Shown: positions 1-8,372, numbered from the stretch's first letter. The stretch is DNA of 26,159 bases from an uncultured Eubacteriales bacterium (GCA_900547975.1 URIX01000020.1:1-26159); one strand, 5' to 3'. Program-made: numbers and translations. The notes: generated from the letters alone by a model not told the origin.

Positions 1-3000
1 TCTGAACTCTATACCCTGCATCAACCAATTGTTTGCCAACTTCTTCGGCAAGAAAGTATTCGGGATCATCACTGTTTATAGCGGCATCGCCTATAACGGA
101 TATAATCGGTTTCATAAATCTCCTTTTTGCTTTTTGAAAAAGTTTTTCCAATATTTCTTTTTTGTGTTGCGTCTCATACTGAGCCTGTTCCGTTTTATTT
201 TCTAACGACGGCTCGAAGTAATAAATTTTCTTTTTAATCTCTATCGGGTGCTTTGACGCTTCGACAATCGGCAAGAGTATCGCATAATCGGTATGAACAT
301 CTAGATACTTCCCTTTTTCTTGAAGAAAATCACCTATATAGTCTACTAAATATCTTTTAAACGTTTTTGGATGAAGCCATATATTATCGCCGTTACGTTC
401 CCAAGATTTCTTGAACGAATCTATTGAATATCTTCTTGTCGGTTTGTCGGCCCTGAAGCAACCGCCGACCGTCATATCGGCGCCGTTTTTATACGATTCT
501 TGTATTATTGCAATTGCATCGGACGTTAATAGAGCGTCGTCACCGTCAATGTTAATCACTATTGTATTCGGATCTGTAACGATAAATTTCATAGCGGTGT
601 CAAAATTTGCTAATGAATCGACCGAATGTATATTTTCAATCAAAATCATATGATTTTTACACCATAAGTCATATTTTGAAAGACAGTATAGATACTCTTG
701 TTCTTTGAAATCCGAACAATCGTCGAAGTAAACAAAATCAAAATCCTGACAACTCTGATTTTTCAGAGAACCGATGAGCCTTTTTAACTTTTCTACACCT
801 ACGTTTTTTCCTCTGGAAAAAACAACAATGTCCCTTTGGGCCTTAGGATACCATAATTTTATATTGTCTACAGCATCAACGTTCCCTCTTTGTTCTTCGG
901 GAATATTTCCGAGTAAGTATGCGCTTATAAAATTATGTTTTTTCATTGAATTCGGAAGATGAACAAAACATAGGTCTTTTTGTGCAAAACGAATGCTTTC
1001 ATTTTTTTGCAACGCGTTGTCCAACGCTCTGTGCCAAGGCAGAACAAACTGACCGTTGTCATTTTTATAATTTTTTATCGGAAGTTTCTTTTTGAGAGCA
1101 ATCAAGTCTATAAAACAAGTCCGGACTTCTGTTCTGTTCCCTAATGAAGGATAGAGGGATTCTTGTCGATACACCCCGATTGTCCCGGTTATAGCTTTAG
1201 AACTTACGAAATCCTCAAAAGCCTTTTCAAGCGCACAAAAAGAAGATTTGTAAAGAATGTCTATATCTGTTTGAAATACATATTGTGTATCGACATTTTC
1301 GAAACCGTTTAGAGTTGCCAATAGTTGCTGACCGTTTTCACTATGACTATGCTCGGAATTCTCACCAAACCATTCAGTGTAGACAGTATGACTATCGGAA
1401 AAGACAACTTCGTCTATCATTCCGTTATCTTTTAAATATTGTAGATTTTCTAAAAGTTTCGACTTGTCATCATTTGAGTATCTTCTGTTCCTTTCCCCGT
1501 CAAACAAATCTACCGAAACAAGTCTCGTTTTGAATCGACAACCGTTCTCCAAATTATGAATAATTTGTTTTATACAAGGGATTACTATTTCATAATCCAT
1601 CGGGCATGTTTTTATCATTAAAGTACACTCGTTTAGAGAGTGTATGCCCCTGTTGACGACGTCAAAAACCAGATGTTCGCCTATCGGGTTTAATGTATCG
1701 GCGTTTACTCCTTCTGTTTCAAGAACTTCAATAATTTCCAATCCATGTCTCTTAAGAAGATTTTCATAGTAAGAAAAGGGTCTGTGATAATCTTCCTTAG
1801 GACCATACAATCCGATTTTTGTGTAAAAAGTATTTTCTTTATATTCGCCGGAATATCCTTTACTTCTCAGTTCGGTGTTATTGATAGAATCGAAGAAAGG
1901 ATCACAGATGCTTAAAATTGCATGCCCGTTACTTTTAAGAATTTTTGTTATGTTGGCAAGAATTTTATCTGTCCATTCTTCCGTTACATTGCACAAAACA
2001 AGATTTGAAATCACCAAATCAACTTGTTTATTAAAAGCGTCTATAGAATCAATGATAGTTACGCCTCTATCGGCTCTTGAGTGCAATGTTTCCGTATCAA
2101 CGTCAAACACATAACAGTCGGCATCATCTTTTAAACGATTCATGATTTTACATTTTCCGGCACCGTAATCAAGAATTGTTTTCGGGGAATATTTTTTTAT
2201 TCTCTCTATAACCATTCCGTCATGTATCGCTTCCTTTTCTCTTTTGCCGAAAAGTTTTATAAATTTATCTATGCCGAAAAGCAATTCTGCGTCATCGCCC
2301 ATATAATCTTTTTCGATTAGTTCGGTAAACTCATTTTGGATAACGGCGGGATATTTTAGCATTTCAAACGTTCTTTTAACAGTTCTATCGAAATCAGTTT
2401 CGGTAAATTTTATGATGTTCTTACCATAGTCTATAAATTTCAATTTTCCATTAAGCAATATGAAATTATCTTTTTTCACGTTCGAAAGAGTTAAGCCTTC
2501 GTCTTTTAGGAAACATAATAGCGAGACTAGTTCCTTAGCATGTCCTTTCTCATATGGCTCGATTTCCCCGTTTTGGCTATAACTTAAAACCGAATAGCCG
2601 TGAATATCTTCAAAGTAAATCCTATTAAGTTGCTCACATTTATTGAAATTTGTGGAATGCGCTTTAAGAAATTCAAAATTTTGCGGTTCATAAAACACCT
2701 TAACGATTGTCGAATCGCCTTTCAATAGGGCAACGCCTTCTTGCCCATTTCCCAACGGCTTATATTCTTCGCCGAATACAGAGATTATTTTTTCTTTTTT
2801 TCCCGTTAATTCATACTTCTTAACAGTGTTTCTGACAACGTCATAGGCGGCTCTTACCATTGGTTCATACAGGTAATATTTAGCCTTTTTAATGAATCTG
2901 TTGATAAAACCCTGATTCATTCCTTTATAAGAATCGGCATCGGCTATGCTTAATAACCCTGTAATTCTGCAAAAAGAATCATAGATTCTTGTTAATCGCT

Positions 3001-4879
3001 CCTCATAAATTTGTTTGAAGGTTTTATAAAACGATTCCCTGCTTTCATGAAGTTCCGACTCTATTGTTTTTGTAAACGAAGAACCCAACAGGTCTTTTAA
3101 CAATTTATCCGCTTCTTTCTCTATTTCGAAATCGGTTTTTATTTTGGAATGCAATGTGGCGAATGAAGAACCAATAATGTTAAACCCGTTTTTCTTTGCC
3201 TGTTCTACCCAGAAATAGTCGCTTCTTCTTGCAATCAAATCGCCGAATCGTGGTGAAATATTCGGAATATCTAATACTCTTCTATTGAAGATAATAGTGT
3301 TCCCACCCCTGCAATATGGCGTAAACTCCGACATTTCGCTCACAAATAGTTTTCTTGACGTTGCTTTCCCCGAAAACACGTCGTTCAACGACTCGGCGTA
3401 GGATTTCAAGGGCGTTTCCAAACCGATATGGCTATCCGATAAATCGTAATAATAGTCTCTGATATCGTATATGTCGGTCCTGTAGCGTTCGGTCTTGTTA
3501 AGGTAAACTTTATAGACATAATCTAATAACGATGTTCTCAATGTCGAAAGAGTCGGCAGCGGAGCATCCCCCGAATAAGAGCCGATTACAACATCAGCCT
3601 TGCCGTCATATCTCGACAGAATATCGACAACATTTAAGGGGCATTCGCAAAATTCTGAATCAACCCTCGTTAAATACTTAAAATCCATATCGTCATCTAA
3701 AACCCATATAATATCGTCCTCGTCGCTATACGTCTTCAAAAGTTTGTGAAGTATGGTTCTCGAAATCGTAATATCCTTTATTTGACCGTCTTTACGCAAG
3801 GAATCAAAGGCAAAACTAAGGCAATCTATGTTTAATCCTGTTTTCTTGGCTTCTCTTAATAAAACTATTTTAGCATTGATTTCTTTGACGACATCTATAA
3901 ATTGCTGCGTCGGATATTCAATATTGCACAGCAACACAATTGATTTATCAATGCCTTCTAAATCGGAGATAGACTTTAACAGTCTCAGCCCTAACTTTTC
4001 ATCTGACACGATAAATCCAAAAACGACGCGTTTATTAAAACCACCACAATTTTGTCTAATGCAAGTTTTTACTGATTCATGCGGTAAATTATCGGTTGTG
4101 CTTTCTTCCGAAAGTTCTGTATACCGATTCGCTCGCTCAAAAAATTGCAGTTTAATCTCAGAATCCATTAGCCCTTCATATTTCGAATAAAAATATGAAA
4201 GGCTTTCTTTTTTACCTGCATTATTGTTGGTAAGCCTTGAGCGGTCATTATGTGCATCGATATCTACTAAAATTTCGTTTATTATTTCATATTTAGGGTT
4301 CAACATCATTACACGAGTAAAAAAGTCTCTATCCGTGGTCGAATTTAAAGCCTCGTCAAAGCAACCGGCTTTTAACAGAGTGCTCAACTTAATAAACGTA
4401 TTGGATCCCTGAATATGCGGATTTTTAGCCAAAAAAGAAGTTTTTTCAAGATAAGTCGGCACACTTAAAGGGAACGCCTTGCCTTCGGAAGAATAATTCA
4501 ATCCAGACACGACAAAATCCGGCTTACTGCTCAACTTTAAATAGCAAGATTCTATGTAATTTGATTTCCAAGAATCATCGTCGTCAAGAAAAGCAATATA
4601 AATATAGTCGGCATTTTCATCGTTGCGAATCAAATGTCTTAGTACGATATTGTCAATGGCCGTATTTAAATTTCCGGCATAATTTCTTGTGTATCGATCT
4701 CTAAGAAATATGCATTTACCTTCGCATAGATCCCTATCTTTTTGAAAGTCTCTTTCATCAGAATCCGACACGACTATCAACTCGTCTAATTTGCGTGTTT
4801 GATTGATAGCCGACATAAGAGCCCTCTTTAATAATTCGTTCCTGTTTTTAGTGGCGATAACGCCGATTATCTGAATCAT
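1..4879 (-). CDS. Giant multidomain glycosyltransferase / kinase-like / methyltransferase protein (3' end outside window)
   Basis: I checked the frame from the ATG at 4879 to the left edge triplet by triplet and found no stop, so at least 1626 codons are present and the C-terminus lies outside. The start is preceded by AGGGG about 8 nt upstream. Domains seen: GT2 fold from GVIATKNR near residue 6 with LDDDDSW at 98-104; a second GT-A-like domain with DDDMD at 395-399; a kinase-like domain about 690-840 (GLTLSNVKKDNF at 795-806, FIDYGKN at 815-821); a SAM methyltransferase with LDYGAGK at 903-909 and FDVD at 925-928; a GT-A domain with TDID at 1204-1207; a further GT2 with DGDD at 1445-1448; then a Rossmann start (ISVIGDAAIN) at about 1593. 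Such proteins usually build or decorate surface or capsular glycans in the cytoplasm; that role is inferred from the family. The region is more AT-rich than the backbone genes to the right. The domain order is unusual and the substrate is unknown. Confidence 0.85.
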   Translation of the reverse strand, partial: MIQIIGVIATKNRNELLKRALMSAINQTRKLDELIVVSDSDERDFQKDRDLCEGKCIFLRDRYTRNYAGNLNTAIDNIVLRHLIRNDENADYIYIAFLDDDDSWKSNYIESCYLKLSSKPDFVVSGLNYSSEGKAFPLSVPTYLEKTSFLAKNPHIQGSNTFIKLSTLLKAGCFDEALNSTTDRDFFTRVMMLNPKYEIINEILVDIDAHNDRSRLTNNNAGKKESLSYFYSKYEGLMDSEIKLQFFERANRYTELSEESTTDNLPHESVKTCIRQNCGGFNKRVVFGFIVSDEKLGLRLLKSISDLEGIDKSIVLLCNIEYPTQQFIDVVKEINAKIVLLREAKKTGLNIDCLSFAFDSLRKDGQIKDITISRTILHKLLKTYSDEDDIIWVLDDDMDFKYLTRVDSEFCECPLNVVDILSRYDGKADVVIGSYSGDAPLPTLSTLRTSLLDYVYKVYLNKTERYRTDIYDIRDYYYDLSDSHIGLETPLKSYAESLNDVFSGKATSRKLFVSEMSEFTPYCRGGNTIIFNRRVLDIPNISPRFGDLIARRSDYFWVEQAKKNGFNIIGSSFATLHSKIKTDFEIEKEADKLLKDLLGSSFTKTIESELHESRESFYKTFKQIYEERLTRIYDSFCRITGLLSIADADSYKGMNQGFINRFIKKAKYYLYEPMVRAAYDVVRNTVKKYELTGKKEKIISVFGEEYKPLGNGQEGVALLKGDSTIVKVFYEPQNFEFLKAHSTNFNKCEQLNRIYFEDIHGYSVLSYSQNGEIEPYEKGHAKELVSLLCFLKDEGLTLSNVKKDNFILLNGKLKFIDYGKNIIKFTETDFDRTVKRTFEMLKYPAVIQNEFTELIEKDYMGDDAELLFGIDKFIKLFGKREKEAIHDGMVIERIKKYSPKTILDYGAGKCKIMNRLKDDADCYVFDVDTETLHSRADRGVTIIDSIDAFNKQVDLVISNLVLCNVTEEWTDKILANITKILKSNGHAILSICDPFFDSINNTELRSKGYSGEYKENTFYTKIGLYGPKEDYHRPFSYYENLLKRHGLEIIEVLETEGVNADTLNPIGEHLVFDVVNRGIHSLNECTLMIKTCPMDYEIVIPCIKQIIHNLENGCRFKTRLVSVDLFDGERNRRYSNDDKSKLLENLQYLKDNGMIDEVVFSDSHTVYTEWFGENSEHSHSENGQQLLATLNGFENVDTQYVFQTDIDILYKSSFCALEKAFEDFVSSKAITGTIGVYRQESLYPSLGNRTEVRTCFIDLIALKKKLPIKNYKNDNGQFVLPWHRALDNALQKNESIRFAQKDLCFVHLPNSMKKHNFISAYLLGNIPEEQRGNVDAVDNIKLWYPKAQRDIVVFSRGKNVGVEKLKRLIGSLKNQSCQDFDFVYFDDCSDFKEQEYLYCLSKYDLWCKNHMILIENIHSVDSLANFDTAMKFIVTDPNTIVINIDGDDALLTSDAIAIIQESYKNGADMTVGGCFRADKPTRRYSIDSFKKSWERNGDNIWLHPKTFKRYLVDYIGDFLQEKGKYLDVHTDYAILLPIVEASKHPIEIKKKIYYFEPSLENKTEQAQYETQHKKEILEKLFQKAKRRFMKPIISVIGDAAINSDDPEYFLAEEVGKQLVDAGYRVQ

Positions 4880-5051
4880 AAGTTCCCCTGTATGTAAAAA
4901 ACGACCTGATTTACCGTCGGTCGCCGTAAAAAAATCTATTAGACCGATGCAGGTAGACCATTGGCAATCAATTGGATTTTTTCAATCCGTTTTGATTTTT
5001 AACACCTTCATCCTATTCTTTATTTATGTTGTACGGTAATAACTATTACAT

Positions 5052-5080
5052 ATAATAAATCCTCTTGCAAAAAAAATCAA
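5052..5080 (-). promoter_or_regulatory. Promoter and long leader of the giant glycosyltransferase gene
   Basis: On the minus strand TTGATT (5075-5080) and TATTAT (5052-5057) are separated by 17 bp. This predicts a leader of about 165 nt before the ATG at 4879. Just upstream of the ribosome binding site the leader has a short CGACC/GGTCG stem (about 4902-4924) followed by TTTTTT, which could act as a weak attenuator. No gene is visible in 4880-5090. Confidence 0.5.
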
Positions 5081-5090
5081 TAGTATCTTA

Positions 5091-5529
5091 TTTGCCCTTC
5101 GTGGTGGTTATCGTCGCATAAGTCAGCGAATATATCAACGGCACGGAAAAATAGTGGCGGATATTGCGAGAGCATTTATATGGAGTCGGACTCATAGCAG
5201 TTTGGCTCTTTTTATTTTTACACTATTTTTCGCTCAAACGGCTTTGACCGTTGACATATTCCATTGTAACAGTATTCGCATTTGAAATGTTTCGGCTTAT
5301 GCTCCTTGCCCACAGCCGAACGGCAATACCAAATAAAAATGAGTTACAAACGTAGACGAAAGGCGATAAATCGGACGGCAAAACGGCATAGAAAAACCGA
5401 GTGTTTCAAACACTCGGTTAAAGGTTGTGATGTTTTTATAGGTTAATTTTTAGTCCGAAATAATCCCTTGTAAAAAACAAAACGAACTCAAGATTGTCTC
5501 TCGGGTTCGTTTTATTCTTGTTTGGTGCG
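5091..5529. repeat. About 440-bp direct repeat, copy A (left boundary of island)
   Basis: This block is nearly the same as 8553-8993, in the same orientation. By eye they are about 93% identical; the first 80 or so and last 60 or so bases match almost exactly and the differences lie in the middle. Read on the minus strand, the copy begins with CGCACCA, a tRNA 3' end, although no tRNA body is attached here (it is preceded by unrelated TTTCTG sequence). It then carries a terminator-like hairpin (5472-5513) and a perfect 12-bp-arm hairpin with a 1-nt centre at 5395-5419. No convincing ORF is present. The remnant tRNA end suggests that a tRNA-flanking segment was duplicated or that this is an attachment-site scar. 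Confidence 0.9.
5472..5513 (-). terminator. Terminator inside repeat copy A, likely ends fic transcription
   Basis: An 11-bp stem with one G-T pair (5479-5489 with 5503-5513) is followed on the minus strand by a T-run (complement of 5472-5477). It lies about 145 nt downstream of the fic stop codon, and no better terminator is seen in 5530-5656. The same structure in copy B follows tRNA-Leu. Confidence 0.6.
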
Positions 5530-5656
5530 CAGAAAGCAACCGCAGTTGAACATATCATTTTACTATCAAATTATGCAGTTCATATTTTTAGACCACACAA
5601 CTACCAAGCATTAGTCCCGCAACCGTATGTTGTAACAATGAGAATATAAGATAATA

Positions 5657-6514
5657 TTACTCATCAACTTGCTCGTAATAATAAGAGTAGTCGATTCCTT
5701 TCATGAAGATTTCGCGGTTATTTATATCGTTGGTCAATGCACCTTTTATAAGTTCGTAAATATGCGATGAATCCACAGGACTTTCCTGCATTGCCGTAAG
5801 GTAAGCCTTTTTGTCGATTTTGCTCCAATCAACGCATTTTTTGAGATGCTTTTTCAAAATCAAATCGAGCCAAATACGTGTGCTTCTGCCATTGCCTTCC
5901 ATAAACGGATGCGCAACGTTCATCTCGACGTATTTGTCAACAATTTGTTCAAGCGTATCGTCGGGCATATTCTCAATTTGACGCAAATTGTCTTGCAAAT
6001 ACATTGCCGGCGCAAATGCAAAACCACCCTTTGCGATATTCATCGTGCGGATTTGTCCTGCAAAATCATACAATCCGCCGAAAATATACGAGTGTATTTG
6101 TTGCAATCCCTTTACGGTGCCGACTTCGATTTCGTTTATCATACCCGACTCGAACAATTCGTATGCTTTTTGCTTGCTTTTATCGTCAATTGACGATCCC
6201 ATTCCCTTCAACCACTTCTCGAACACGAGCGATTTTTTGCTAGGAATAAGTGCAATAATGGTATTTACACCTTCATCGTCAACGACGTCGGTCATATATT
6301 TTTTGCCGTCGGAAGCGGTTAATTTCAGTTGTCGACAAATTGTCGACAACTCGCCTTTCCTGCGTTTTAGAGCGTTCCAATACGAACGCGGATTTGTGCT
6401 TTTTGTAAGTGCTTCCGCTATATCCGCAGCGCAAAACCACCATTTGAAAGTATCGTCATCCCAAACGGCTCTTACTGGTATATCTTCAAAAAAGCGAATC
6501 GACGTTTTTATCAC
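5657..6514 (-). CDS. Fic domain protein (AMPylase type) with N-terminal Bro-N-like domain
   Basis: 285 residues, starting at GTG 6514 behind a weak AGGG; an ATG slightly upstream meets a stop at once, so GTG is the only plausible long start. Residues 5-103 resemble the Bro-N/antirepressor fold (WWFCAADIAEAL, later SDGKKYMTDVVDDEGV). Residues about 118-270 are a Fic domain very like Neisseria meningitidis Fic, with the full catalytic motif HPFMEGNGRSTR at 202-213. The C-terminus has SYYYEQ at 277-282, matching the class III self-inhibitory (S/T)xxxE(G/N) helix except for Q in the last place. Known Fic enzymes of this type transfer AMP to target proteins such as DNA gyrase or to themselves, and are held off by the inhibitory Glu. 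The Bro-N fusion suggests DNA binding or autoregulation (inference). It is the most downstream island gene and has its own promoter. Confidence 0.88.
   Translation of the reverse strand: MIKTSIRFFEDIPVRAVWDDDTFKWWFCAADIAEALTKSTNPRSYWNALKRRKGELSTICRQLKLTASDGKKYMTDVVDDEGVNTIIALIPSKKSLVFEKWLKGMGSSIDDKSKQKAYELFESGMINEIEVGTVKGLQQIHSYIFGGLYDFAGQIRTMNIAKGGFAFAPAMYLQDNLRQIENMPDDTLEQIVDKYVEMNVAHPFMEGNGRSTRIWLDLILKKHLKKCVDWSKIDKKAYLTAMQESPVDSSHIYELIKGALTNDINNREIFMKGIDYSYYYEQVDE
6327..6351. promoter_or_regulatory. 25-bp perfect interrupted palindrome inside the fic coding region
   Basis: The two 12-bp arms pair exactly around the single base 6339, and each arm contains the 10-bp palindrome TTGTCGACAA. 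The site falls in codons for about residues 55-63, in the Bro-N domain. It could be an operator for the Bro-N-containing protein itself or for another regulator. No function is shown. Confidence 0.4.
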
Positions 6515-6547
6515 GTAGGCACACCCTAAATCATTTTGTTTGAAATA

Positions 6548-6576
6548 ATTATATCATCTGCAAATAAACTTATCAA
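6548..6576 (-). promoter_or_regulatory. fic promoter
   Basis: On the minus strand TTGATA (6571-6576) and a consensus TATAAT (6548-6553) are separated by exactly 17 bp. Transcription should start near 6541, giving a leader of about 25 nt to the GTG start at 6514. The strength of the match indicates that fic is transcribed independently of the HNH/HEPN operon upstream. Confidence 0.75.
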
Positions 6577-6845
6577 TACTTGATCGCAATCTTATGTCTT
6601 TTTGATTACTGAAAACGCCAAGATAAACACCTAATTGTGATTTTTCTTAACAAGAAATATCTTTGTTAATATTTGCAATTGTTTGTTGACTTATTTTTAT
6701 ATATTGAACGCCGTCGACACAAAAAATTAACTTTACTAGTTTTTTTCGTACTCCTTAAACGCTCTAAAAGCCGTTTGTAAAGCTAAAAAATGTCTAGGGG
6801 TAAACATTATTTTTGTTCGCACACCCTTAAGGGTAATATAGATTT
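6577..6845. other. AT-rich spacer without a clear gene
   Basis: No convincing gene is present. On the minus strand 6736-6807 is an ATG-started frame of 23 codons (MFTPRHFLALQTAF...) but it has no usable ribosome binding site. A 12-bp palindrome ACCCTTAAGGGT lies at 6823-6834. The stretch probably contains gene debris between the HEPN operon and fic. Confidence 0.4.
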
Positions 6846-7076
6846 CTATATGCTCGTTTTTTGATTTTCAATTTGAGTATTTTCAACCTGTTTTTCCAAG
6901 TCACTTAGATCTTTTGCACAATATCTATATTCAGCGGCACAGTTTGGGCAAAGACATAAAATAGCGGCAAAGTTTATGTACATGTTTACTATGAAAAACA
7001 AAACAAACACAAACCGAACCTTAGGGATTCGACTTGTGTTCTCGATGACTCTCAAATACTGAATAGTAATATGCAA
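6846..7076 (-). pseudogene. Possible gene remnant with a CPNC zinc-ribbon-like motif
   Basis: This 76-codon frame opens with TTG and no properly spaced ribosome binding site, and an in-frame TGA lies four codons upstream. Its first half is hydrophobic and unlike any known domain start. The second half (LCPNCAAEYRY followed by a charged helix) resembles the last part of HNH or zinc-ribbon proteins, in which LCPNC is common. The most likely reading is the 3' end of a decayed gene. A short real protein cotranscribed with the HEPN gene is possible. The family is not recognised. Confidence 0.3.
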
Positions 7077-7107
7077 CCCTTTATTTCAACATTCTCATTC
7101 TGTAAAG

Positions 7108-7536
7108 TTATGATCGCCCATAGTGTTTCATCATTTCAATTCTGACATTTTCAAGTTGTGTGGCCAATGGAATTAATCGATTAACATCATTAGACAACTT
7201 TCCGTACTGTTTATCAATATTTCTTTGATAGCTATCAACTGTTCCATACAAAAAATCTATGTAGCCTTTATGCACCCAATAATTTCTAATTTCTTTTATC
7301 TCATTAAGTAAAGTATAATCATCACGACTAAAATACGGAGCTCCATCACTATAATCCAACTCTTCTAATTTTTTCAATACAGGGCCGAGAGGTTTGTTGA
7401 CAACGGTATCAAGATTTTTATAAAAATCACCTCTTAGCATACCAGCATACATTATTTTTACATCATGTTCTATACATTGACATTTTTTGATTAAGACTCC
7501 TACCGTTTCATCGAATAATTCTTTCGTTACAAACAA
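7108..7536 (-). CDS. HEPN-like protein, possible RNase toxin
   Basis: 142 residues, starting at TTG 7536 with AGGAG about 10 nt upstream. The frame is mostly helical and carries IRNYWVHKGY at residues 83-92, so R84-N85-x3-H89 fits the RNxxxH active-site motif of the HEPN superfamily. HEPN proteins with this motif are metal-independent RNases in toxin-antitoxin and abortive-infection systems; other HEPN proteins only bind nucleotides or proteins. The gene lies 110 bp downstream of the HNH gene on the same strand with no promoter or terminator seen between them, so the two are probably cotranscribed. No cognate nucleotidyltransferase (MNT) antitoxin is nearby. The exact family (AbiV-like, Cthe_2314-like or other) cannot be assigned by eye. 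Confidence 0.7.
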   Translation of the reverse strand: MFVTKELFDETVGVLIKKCQCIEHDVKIMYAGMLRGDFYKNLDTVVNKPLGPVLKKLEELDYSDGAPYFSRDDYTLLNEIKEIRNYWVHKGYIDFLYGTVDSYQRNIDKQYGKLSNDVNRLIPLATQLENVRIEMMKHYGRS

Positions 7537-7584
7537 CTTTTTATCGCTCCTTTGCTGATCCTGTCACTCCAAATTTATTTTCAT

Positions 7585-7647
7585 CTAATGCCGATCAAAT
7601 ATTCTCTTAGAATATCCAGCAGATTCTTCGGCTATTTTTTGATGCAT
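7585..7647 (-). CDS. Tiny 20-codon ORF translationally coupled to the HNH gene
   Basis: The ATG at 7647 overlaps the HNH stop codon as TAATG, a typical coupling arrangement. The frame encodes MHQKIAEESAGYSKRIFDRH and ends at TAG 7585. Without its own ribosome binding site it would depend on terminating ribosomes. It may instead be a remnant of a longer C-terminus or be meaningless. No family is recognised. Confidence 0.25.
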   Translation of the reverse strand: MHQKIAEESAGYSKRIFDRH

Positions 7648-8372
7648 TAAAATTCTATTTTTGACATATTCAATTTAAAACTTGTGTTGCCAATTAATAG
7701 ATTGAATATCAGATCATCTGACTCTAAAAAACCAATTTTTAAACATGTCTTATCGTTATTCAGTGGTCTATAATTATATAATATTGATGAATCATATTTA
7801 ATTGGTTTTCTGTCTTTTCTACCTATGCGCACATATTGAATTAATCGTTTAAAATGTTCATCAAATTCTAAATTGAGCTCTTCGGAATCTGATTCGTCAT
7901 TATGTAAAATTAGATAAACATAATATTCAATCGCAATTTTCAATAAAAATCTTGATATTTCATATTTGTGTTCCTTATCATCTAATTCAAATCCCCTTGT
8001 AAAAAACATGTGCGGCGGTTCTTTTATTAATTTATTAATTACTTCAGGGGAAACTCCTATCATTAAACAGTTTTCACCATCAATCTGTTGCCAGTGAGTG
8101 TCACACTTTTCCCCACAAAAAAACGCATCACTATTAGGTATTCTACCACGTTTACTTTCAATAAGCTCATAGAATCTCAACTGTTTAAATCCATCCAAAT
8201 TTAAAACAGGGTTTTCAATTTCTCTGGAAAAATAATTATTACACTTATCACACACAATTCCTTTATCTAAAATCAATTCATCATTTCCCAATGATTCTGG
8301 AATAATATGTTCTATACTTTTTGATTCAGTGCTATCTTGATTACAAAAAATACAATAATGTATCTTTCTCAT
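7647..8372 (-). CDS. HNH endonuclease family protein (HNH_5-like)
   Basis: 241 residues, starting at ATG 8372 with GAGGTGA upstream; that ribosome binding site begins at the stop codon of the preceding 31-residue ORF. The N-terminus has the zinc-bound HNH arrangement: CIFC at 7-10, EHIIPESLGN at 21-30, and CDKCNN at 41-46. This is the layout of the HNH_5 group, often found in phages and defence islands as a nicking or double-strand nuclease. Residues 60-241 have no recognised domain; there is a further pair of Cys near 86-90 (CGEKC) and the segment is rich in helices and acidic residues. It is the first large gene of the island operon. A role as the nuclease of a defence module is inferred from the motif and the HEPN neighbour, and the substrate is unknown. 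Confidence 0.8.
   Translation of the reverse strand: MRKIHYCIFCNQDSTESKSIEHIIPESLGNDELILDKGIVCDKCNNYFSREIENPVLNLDGFKQLRFYELIESKRGRIPNSDAFFCGEKCDTHWQQIDGENCLMIGVSPEVINKLIKEPPHMFFTRGFELDDKEHKYEISRFLLKIAIEYYVYLILHNDESDSEELNLEFDEHFKRLIQYVRIGRKDRKPIKYDSSILYNYRPLNNDKTCLKIGFLESDDLIFNLLIGNTSFKLNMSKIEF

Noticed and set aside
3828..4412. Plus-strand frames in the glycosyltransferase region
   Set aside because: They are antisense to the continuous GT2 reading frame, with no ribosome binding site.
5250..5280. TTGACA-16-TATTCG promoter-like sequence inside repeat copy A (also in copy B)
   Set aside because: The -10 match is poor and no gene follows on the plus strand; kept only as part of the repeat.
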